Assembly: GCA_913063035.1 (NCBI GenBank)
Contig: CAJXYS010000023.1
Coordinates: forward strand, 1 to 47,165
Reading direction: 5' to 3'
Source of the DNA: an uncultured Maritimibacter sp.
GTDB lineage: Bacteria > Pseudomonadota > Alphaproteobacteria > Rhodobacterales > Rhodobacteraceae
DNA: 47,165 bases
Shown: positions 41,865 to 47,165 of the stretch, piece after piece
How positions within the stretch are numbered: the stretch's first letter is position 1
Layout: every line of letters begins with the position of its first letter
The notes under the pieces: model-generated
What the model was told of the DNA's origin: nothing
The model's database searches: none
The model's input: the letters and a program-made list of their open reading frames with translations, nothing else
Position numbers and translations under genes: made by a program

Positions 41865-42889
41865 GTCGGGCGCGCTCCTCGCTTGCTCGGGGGCGCCGGC
41901 CGGGCGGCGCGGAAGATCTTGTAGGCGGGGGTCTCCGCGACGGTTTCGACCTCGCGGAAGGCGGCCTCCAAGGTCCGTTCATAGGGCAGTTGGCGGTTTG
42001 CCACCATCCAGAACTGTCCGCCGGGCTTCAGGATCGCGGCGGCGGTGCGGATGAAGGCCTGGCCGAGCGACGCGTCGGCGGCGCGGCCGGTGTGGAAGGG
42101 CGGGTTCGAGATCACCGCGTCATAGACGGCGCCCGGCCGCCAGCTTGTCGCGTCCTCCCATAGGAAATGGGCGCGCGGGTCGGTGATGTTGGCCCGCGCG
42201 GATTCGAGCGCGGCGTGTTCGGCCTCGACCAGGTCCAGCTGGGTCACGGCCTCAAGGGCAAGCAGGCGATGCGAGAGATACCCCCAGCCGGCGCCCAGGT
42301 CGGCAACCCGCCCCTTCAGCGCGTCGGGCAGATGGTCGGCCAGCAGGACCGAGCCCGGATCCGCGCCGTCGGACGAGAAAATCCCCGGCCGCGTCACGAA
42401 ACCGCCCGCGCCGGGGCGCGCGGCCGCCGCCTTCGCCCAGCCCGCCACCGTCTCGGGCAGGGTTTCGGGACGGCGCAGCGTGAAAAGCTTGCCATGTGCC
42501 TTGGAAATCACGTCCTCGACGTCGAGTGCCCGCTTGCAGGCTTTCAGCAGCGCCTCGGCGCCTTCGGTCTTCTGGGCATCGACGGCGACCAGCCCGCCCG
42601 GTTGGGTCTCGGCAAGGGCCTCGGCGATCAGGCCGAGCGTTTCTTCCTTGCTGCGGGTCGCCGCGACGAGCACGGCGGCGTAGGGCCCTTCGGGGGCGAC
42701 GCTGCAGTCGAGCCCCTGCGCGGCGAGGCTCCGGTAATGCGGGCAGAAGCCTTGCACGATGTGCAGGCGCTCGGCCGGGAAAGCGGACAGATCGTGGTCG
42801 GGGCGGGCCCGGAACAGGCCGATCCGTCCCTGTGCCGGCAGCGGAAGGGCGCCGGTCTCGACGGCGAGGGTGAGGCGCGATGCGGCCAT
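41861..42889 (-). CDS. rsmC: Class I SAM methyltransferase, RsmC-like 16S rRNA methyltransferase
   Basis: Two-domain protein of 342 residues: a degenerate N-terminal methyltransferase-like domain (about 1-165) and an active C-terminal one. The SAM motif VADLGAGWGYLSHRLL is followed by the N-methylation motif SNPPFHTGR. This arrangement is typical of RsmC (guanine 1207 N2 of 16S rRNA), though RlmG is a close relative. The stop overlaps the SDR start (ATGA). Confidence 0.86.
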   Translation of the reverse strand: MAASRLTLAVETGALPLPAQGRIGLFRARPDHDLSAFPAERLHIVQGFCPHYRSLAAQGLDCSVAPEGPYAAVLVAATRSKEETLGLIAEALAETQPGGLVAVDAQKTEGAEALLKACKRALDVEDVISKAHGKLFTLRRPETLPETVAGWAKAAAARPGAGGFVTRPGIFSSDGADPGSVLLADHLPDALKGRVADLGAGWGYLSHRLLALEAVTQLDLVEAEHAALESARANITDPRAHFLWEDATSWRPGAVYDAVISNPPFHTGRAADASLGQAFIRTAAAILKPGGQFWMVANRQLPYERTLEAAFREVETVAETPAYKIFRAARPAPPSKRGARPT

Positions 42890-42913
42890 GGGGCTGGGGG
42901 CGGACGGGGCCGC

Positions 42914-43237
42914 CTATTCCTTTTCCATGGTGCATTGCAGCGGGTGCTGGTTCCGCCGTGCGAAATCCATGACCTGGGCGACCTTGGTCTCGGCCACCTC
43001 GTAGGAGAAGACGCCGACCACGGCGACGCCCTTTTTGTGGACGGTGAGCATGATCTCGACGGCCTGGGAGTGCGACAGCCCGAAGAACCGCTCGAGAACG
43101 TGAACGACGAATTCCATCGGCGTATAGTCATCGTTCAACAGCAGAACCTTGTAGAGAGGGGGGCGCTGCGTCTTGGGCTTGGCCTTGGTGATGACCGCCG
43201 CGTCGCTTTCGCCGTCCTCTTTCTTGTCCGCCATCAT
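42914..43237 (-). CDS. clpS: ATP-dependent Clp protease adaptor ClpS
   Basis: Adaptor that delivers N-degron substrates to ClpAP. Of 107 residues, the core has [19 protein letters not shown], the LNDDYT pocket, and [20 protein letters not shown], ending with [10 protein letters not shown]. The N-terminal 25 residues are disordered. The ATG chosen has no obvious ribosome binding site; a GTG six codons upstream (43255) has GGGAG at good spacing and may be the true start. Divergent from the HAD hydrolase; a TATATA element at about 43298-43303 lies between them. Confidence 0.94.
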   Translation of the reverse strand: MMADKKEDGESDAAVITKAKPKTQRPPLYKVLLLNDDYTPMEFVVHVLERFFGLSHSQAVEIMLTVHKKGVAVVGVFSYEVAETKVAQVMDFARRNQHPLQCTMEKE

Positions 43238-43354
43238 GATCGGGAAGTCACGCACGGAGTCGTCTCCCACTTTCCGGGTCCGAATCTCGACCCCACTATA
43301 TATTCCTGCGGAAATCCGTGAAAAGAGGGCGCGGGTGGAAAAGCCGGGGGCCGC

Positions 43355-44071
43355 ATGCATGCACTGACCACGATCGGGTTCGATGCCGACGACACGCTCT
43401 GGCAGAACGAGCGGTTTTTCCGGATCACGCAAGAGCGCTTCAAGGCGCTTCTGGCCGAGTATGCCGGGCCGGATCATCTCGACGAGCGTCTTCTCGCGGC
43501 GGAGCGGCGTAACCTGGGTCATTACGGGTTCGGCATCAAGGGGTTCACGCTCTCGATGATCGAGACCGCGATCGAGGTGACCGAGGATCGCGTGCCGGCC
43601 GCCGTCATCCGCGAGATCATGGAGGCCGGGCGCGAGATGCTCCGTCATCCGATCGAGCTTTTGCCCCGGGCCGCCGAGGCCGTCGCCGCCCTCGCGCCGC
43701 ATTACCGCCTGGTGCTCATCACCAAGGGGGACCTGCTCGACCAGGAGCGCAAGCTGGCGCAATCGGGGCTGGGCGACATGTTCGACGCGGTCGAAATCGT
43801 CAGCGACAAGACCCCCGAGACCTACATGCGCGCCTTCAGCGTCCATGGCGGGGGACCGGCGCACGCGATGATGGTCGGCAATTCCCTGAGATCGGATATC
43901 GTTCCCGCGATCCGGGCCGGGGCCTGGGGGGTCTTCGTGCCGCACGACCTGACCTGGGAGGTGGAGCACGACACCGCGCCCGAGTCCGAGCCGCGGTTTC
44001 GCCAACTGGGCGACCTGGGCGAACTGCCTGACCTTGTTCGGGAAATACGGCGGGCCGCGGACTCGATCTAG
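43355..44071 (+). CDS. HAD-family hydrolase (238 aa)
   Basis: Haloacid dehalogenase-like phosphatase. Motif I is Asp10-x-Asp12-Asp13-Thr14 (GFDADDTLW), motif II Thr in LVLITKGD, the motif III Lys in VSDKTPETY, and motif [13 protein letters not shown]. The cap is the helical type between motifs I and II. It resembles YjjG-like nucleotidases or related phosphatases, but the substrate is not predictable. Soluble, cytoplasmic, and apparently monocistronic. Confidence 0.9.
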   Translation: MHALTTIGFDADDTLWQNERFFRITQERFKALLAEYAGPDHLDERLLAAERRNLGHYGFGIKGFTLSMIETAIEVTEDRVPAAVIREIMEAGREMLRHPIELLPRAAEAVAALAPHYRLVLITKGDLLDQERKLAQSGLGDMFDAVEIVSDKTPETYMRAFSVHGGGPAHAMMVGNSLRSDIVPAIRAGAWGVFVPHDLTWEVEHDTAPESEPRFRQLGDLGELPDLVREIRRAADSI

Positions 44072-44143
44072 CGGGTGGCGGCGATGCGGCCGCGATATGT
44101 TGGGTGCCCGAACTCTGTCGTGAAACCCCTTGAAATTAAATGC

Positions 44144-44171
44144 TTTACCTGTGGGGAAGCTGTGATATTCT
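44144..44171 (+). promoter_or_regulatory. Candidate promoter of the D-Ala-D-Ala carboxypeptidase gene
   Basis: TTTACC (44144-44149) and TATTCT (44166-44171) are separated by 16 nt in an AT-rich stretch, about 64 nt upstream of the TTG start. A second AT-rich hexamer TATAAA follows at about 44175. Matches to the consensus are moderate. Confidence 0.4.
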
Positions 44172-44234
44172 CCCTATAAATGAAACGTCCACCGTGGCCA
44201 AACGCGGGGACAGGGGCAGTGTCGAGCAGGTGCC

Positions 44235-45644
44235 TTGAAAAAACTGACTGATCTCATCGCCCGGGCCGTGGCGGTTCTGACCGTGTATGTGCTGGTGGCG
44301 GGCGCAGCCTCTGCGGCGCCCTACGCCGCAATGGTGATCGATGCCCGCAGCGGCGAGGTTCTCCATTCCCGCAACGCCGACACGCGTCTTCACCCGGCGT
44401 CCCTGACCAAGATGATGACGCTCTACGTCGTCTTCGAGGCGGTGGAAAACGGCGAGATCACGCTGGACACGCCGGTCAAGATTTCCCGCAGGGCCGCGGC
44501 CGAGCCGCCGTCGAAACTGGGCCTGCGCGCCGGATCGACGATCAGGCTGCGCTACCTGATCCGGGCCTCCGCGGTGAAATCCGCCAATGACGCGGCGACC
44601 GCGCTGGCCGAGGCGATCGAGGGGTCAGAGGCCGCTTTCGCCCGCCGCATGAACCGCACGGCCAAGGCGCTTGGCATGGCGCGGACGACCTTCAAGAACG
44701 CCCATGGCCTGACGGAATCGGGGCACCTGTCGACCGCGCGGGACATGACCCAGCTGGGCCGCGCGCTCTTTTTCCACTACCCGGAATACTACAACCTGTT
44801 CTCGCGCCAATCGACCCATGCGGGCATTCGCGAGGTGCGCAACACCAACCGCCGCCTGCTGAGCGCCTATCGCGGTGCCGACGGGATCAAGACGGGCTAC
44901 ACCAGCGCGGCCGGGTTCAACCTCGTGGCCTCGGCCCGGCGCGGCAACGAGCGGGTGATCGCCACCGTCTTCGGCGGCCGGTCCTCGACCTGGCGCAACC
45001 AGCGCGTGGCGGAACTGCTCGACATGGGCTTCAAGCGCTCGCCGACACGCGTCGCGCTGCGCGAGCCCGCCCGTCCCGACTATGCCGGCGGCGGCGCCGG
45101 GTCTTTCGCGCTCGCCGTAACCCGCAGCCTGCGGCCCCGGTCGCGGCCCCTGGCCGCACCTGCGCCGGAGATCCTGATCGCCATGCAGGAAGATATCGAG
45201 ACCGCGGTCGCCGAGGTGGCGGCACTCAAGGCCGCGCCGGACCCGCGGGCGCGCCCCGACGACATCGTCCCCCAAGGGGGCACCGAAGTCGTCGCCATGG
45301 CCGCGACCGCCGCGACGCCCGCGCCGCGCCCGAAGCCGGCCGTGCAGGCCGTCGCCACGGCCGCCGGCGCCGCGAAACTCGAGGTTGTCGCCCGGTCTTC
45401 GACATCGGGTGAGCGGCTCTGGGCGATCAATCTCGGGCAGCAGCCGTCGCGTTACCACGCCGAGAAACTGTTGCTGAAAACGGCGCTGCAGGAACTCGAC
45501 ACGCTGGACGAGGCCCTGCGCAAGGTCGTGCGCCGTCCGACCGGGTTCGAGGCCAATTTCGTCGGGCTCACCCGCGCTGAGGCGGAAACCGCCTGTGCCC
45601 GTCTCTCCGCCCGCCGGCTCGGCTGCGAGATTTCCGGCCCCTGA
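44235..45644 (+). CDS. D-alanyl-D-alanine carboxypeptidase (PBP5-type, S11) with SPOR domain
   Basis: Periplasmic enzyme that trims the terminal D-Ala of peptidoglycan pentapeptides. The N-terminal helix (about 9-28, ending GAASAA) is a signal peptide. The catalytic triad motifs are Ser56-x2-Lys59 (SLTK), Ser116-Ala-Asn118 and Lys219-Thr-Gly221 (GIKTGYTSAAG). An Ala/Pro-rich linker (about 300-390) leads to a C-terminal SPOR domain (about 395-469, LWAINLGQQPSRYHAEKLLL) that binds denuded septal glycan, so it probably acts at the division site. The start is TTG at 44235, with AGG nearby; no ATG gives the full signal peptide. The usual C-terminal amphipathic anchor of PBP5 is replaced by SPOR. 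Confidence 0.92.
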   Translation: MKKLTDLIARAVAVLTVYVLVAGAASAAPYAAMVIDARSGEVLHSRNADTRLHPASLTKMMTLYVVFEAVENGEITLDTPVKISRRAAAEPPSKLGLRAGSTIRLRYLIRASAVKSANDAATALAEAIEGSEAAFARRMNRTAKALGMARTTFKNAHGLTESGHLSTARDMTQLGRALFFHYPEYYNLFSRQSTHAGIREVRNTNRRLLSAYRGADGIKTGYTSAAGFNLVASARRGNERVIATVFGGRSSTWRNQRVAELLDMGFKRSPTRVALREPARPDYAGGGAGSFALAVTRSLRPRSRPLAAPAPEILIAMQEDIETAVAEVAALKAAPDPRARPDDIVPQGGTEVVAMAATAATPAPRPKPAVQAVATAAGAAKLEVVARSSTSGERLWAINLGQQPSRYHAEKLLLKTALQELDTLDEALRKVVRRPTGFEANFVGLTRAEAETACARLSARRLGCEISGP

Positions 45645-45700
45645 GCGCTTGTGCGCGGGGGCAGGGCAGGGCAGGAATAGGCGCCGACAAAGGAGCCGCC

Positions 45701-46387
45701 ATGACCCGTTTCGTGATCCCCCCGCCCGCCACGCCGTCCGTCGCCGTCGCCGACACGCCCGACCGCTTTCCGGTGCGTCGAATCTTCTGCGTGGGGCGCA
45801 ACTACGCCGCGCATGTGCGCGAGATGGGCAATGACGAGCGCGAGCCGCCCTTCTTCTTCACCAAGCCGGCGGACAGCGTGGTCGATGACGGCGCCATCCT
45901 CGATTACCCGCCCGAGACGCAGAACCTGCACCACGAGGCCGAGCTCGTCGTCGCGATCGGCACCGGCGGGCGCGAGATCGCCGAGGCCGACGCGCTGTCC
46001 CATGTCTGGGGCTACGCCGCCGGCAATGATCTGACGCGGCGCGACCTGCAGGCGGCGGCGAAAAAGGCCGGCCGGCCGTGGGACTGGGCCAAGGGCTTCG
46101 ACCGTTCGGCGGTGTGCGGTCCGCTTCGCCCGGTCGCCGCGACGGGGCATCCCGCATCCGGCAGGATCCTCTGCCGGGTGAACGGCGAAACCCGCCAGGA
46201 AGGCGATCTGGCCGAGATGATCTGGAGCGTGCCCGAGATCATCGCGTCTCTCGCGCGGTCGATCGAGTTGCAGCCGGGCGACCTGGTCTTTACCGGAACG
46301 CCCGCGGGCGTCGGCCCGCTGGAGCGCGGCGATACCTGCGAGGTGGAGATTGCCGGGGTCGGCGGCGTCTCGGTCAAGATCGCCTGA
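45701..46387 (+). CDS. Fumarylacetoacetate hydrolase family protein (228 aa)
   Basis: Member of the FAH superfamily acting on oxo-acids (acylpyruvase, decarboxylase or hydratase). The metal site comprises LHHEAELVVAIG and GYAAGNDLTRRDLQ, with AKGFDRSAVCGPL and FTGTPAGVGPLERGD completing the active-site signature. The length matches the short acylpyruvase-like group. AGGAG precedes the ATG. Substrate is not evident from context. The end overlaps the convergent glycosyltransferase by 14 nt. Confidence 0.92.
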   Translation: MTRFVIPPPATPSVAVADTPDRFPVRRIFCVGRNYAAHVREMGNDEREPPFFFTKPADSVVDDGAILDYPPETQNLHHEAELVVAIGTGGREIAEADALSHVWGYAAGNDLTRRDLQAAAKKAGRPWDWAKGFDRSAVCGPLRPVAATGHPASGRILCRVNGETRQEGDLAEMIWSVPEIIASLARSIELQPGDLVFTGTPAGVGPLERGDTCEVEIAGVGGVSVKIA

Positions 46388-47165
46388 GCGCCTGCCGCTC
46401 CCCCTCGGCGCGGGCGTAGGGCGAGGTGAACCGCCCCAGGTATCGCCGCATTGCCCCGAGGCTTTGCCAGTGCTTGAGAAAGCTCGGCCCCATCTCGTCC
46501 AGCGCGGCCGGCCCGTCCGGGGTGGGCAGGGCCAGGTCGGGGCGGTCGGGATAGGTTTCTGCCAGGAAGGCGGCATAGGGGGCGCGGTAGCGTTCCGGCA
46601 ATCGGCGTTTGCGGTCACGCCACGGTTTCACGGTTCCGATGAAATGCAGGATCTTCGGCGCGACGAGATCGGCGAAGAAGCGCGAGGACCAGGTATACTG
46701 CCAGTTCCAGACCGGGCTGAGTTCCGCCCAGCTGCCGTGCAGCACGATATTCAGAAGCGACTGGTCGTGCCGGGGCAGTGCTTCGGGATGCATGGCGAAG
46801 GTCTCGAGGCAGCGGTCAAGCACGCTCTCGGCCCGGAACCGGGGGATGTCGATCAGCAGGACGCCCGAGTTGAAATAGGGTGCGCGCCCGAGCCCCATTT
46901 TCCGGAATTCCGGCACTTGCCGATCCGGCGTCCGCCACTGGAGGTTGTCACGCACCGCCCCGACGGGATGGGGGCCGAGGTCCATTTGCAGGAGCTGGTC
47001 GAGCCCGCCGGACGTAACGAACACGTCGCTGTCCAGATAGAGCATCCGGTCGTAGTCCCGCGCCAGCAGATCCGGCAGAACGAGCCGGAGATAGGCCGCG
47101 CCGCCGTGCCGCCCGGGATTGGGACCATCGTCGAAGGGGTTGCCGTCGGCGAAGCGCAGCAGCCG
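46374..47165 (-). CDS. Glycosyltransferase family 8-like protein, 5' end beyond window
   Basis: The frame is open to the right edge, so the N-terminus is missing; about 263 residues are visible. The nucleotide-sugar/Mn site is DxD in RMLYLDSDVFVTSGGLDQ. YFNSGVLLIDIPRFR and DQSLLNIVLHGSW are typical of GT8 retaining transferases (LPS or glycogenin-like), as is ILHFIGTVKPW near the end. It probably adds a hexose to a cell-surface glycan. An internal ATG at 47045 begins too late, inside the donor-binding core, so it is not the true start. Confidence 0.88.
   Translation of the reverse strand, partial: RLLRFADGNPFDDGPNPGRHGGAAYLRLVLPDLLARDYDRMLYLDSDVFVTSGGLDQLLQMDLGPHPVGAVRDNLQWRTPDRQVPEFRKMGLGRAPYFNSGVLLIDIPRFRAESVLDRCLETFAMHPEALPRHDQSLLNIVLHGSWAELSPVWNWQYTWSSRFFADLVAPKILHFIGTVKPWRDRKRRLPERYRAPYAAFLAETYPDRPDLALPTPDGPAALDEMGPSFLKHWQSLGAMRRYLGRFTSPYARAEGERQALRRS

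Overview
The window reads as high-GC Alphaproteobacteria, family Rhodobacteraceae (roseobacter/Rhodobacter type). Grounds: a TrcR/DUF1013 cell-cycle regulator, COQ9, a 44-residue aa3-type cytochrome oxidase subunit IV, an alphaproteobacterial ClpS, a cytochrome c2-type protein, a DmdC-like acyl-CoA dehydrogenase, and a GTEHEKFG-type (plant-like) glutamate-cysteine ligase. Nearly all of it is dense core chromosome with many 1-4 nt gene overlaps. I see no CRISPR array, no complete transposon or prophage, no rRNA and no complete tRNA.

Layout. 1-1.4 kb: a small accessory scar holding a tyrosine-recombinase C-terminal remnant, one unrecognised ORF, and a tRNA 3'-end-like segment that could be an attachment site. 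1.4-5.1 kb: katG diverging from oxyR (peroxide defence), then a small cytochrome c. 5.1-9.5 kb: a 760-nt gene-free stretch, a cytochrome c2-like gene with a strong terminator, a SohB-type S49 protease, a tiny zinc-ribbon membrane protein, a Na+/Ca2+ exchanger, a FolM-like SDR, and an AT-rich spacer with DnaA-box-like sites. 9.5-12.8 kb: uvrC-pgsA-moaD-moaE. 12.8-15.1 kb (minus): a BON/OmpA envelope protein overlapping a membrane coiled-coil protein. 15.2-18.9 kb: ubiA diverging from rsmE-orf-gshA.

18.9-23.3 kb (minus): one tight run, pyrB - tail-anchored orf - PH-domain orf - dihydroorotase-like gene (metal ligands lost) - plsY - DUF805. 23.4-25.2 kb: a family-4-like uracil-DNA glycosylase lacking three of four Fe-S cysteines, moaB and a Nudix hydrolase. 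25.3-30.2 kb: an RND efflux pair. 30.2-35.5 kb: DsbD-N-domain protein, yqgE, tsaC/sua5, and a DmdC-like acyl-CoA dehydrogenase coupled to an MBL hydrolase. 35.6-40.9 kb: aa3 subunit IV, a lipoprotein, rpsU with clear promoter and terminator, coq9-BCAT-quinone oxidoreductase, a secreted RNase T2 and trcR. 41-47 kb: an SDR with YxxxC in place of YxxxK, rsmC, clpS, a HAD hydrolase, a PBP5-type carboxypeptidase with SPOR domain, an FAH-family hydrolase, and a GT8 glycosyltransferase cut by the right edge.

I found no convincing new multigene system. The best leads are single-protein departures from family rules (pseudo-dihydroorotase, Fe-S-less UDG, YxxxC SDR), the two uncharacterised membrane proteins embedded in the pyrimidine operon, and the structured spacer upstream of uvrC.
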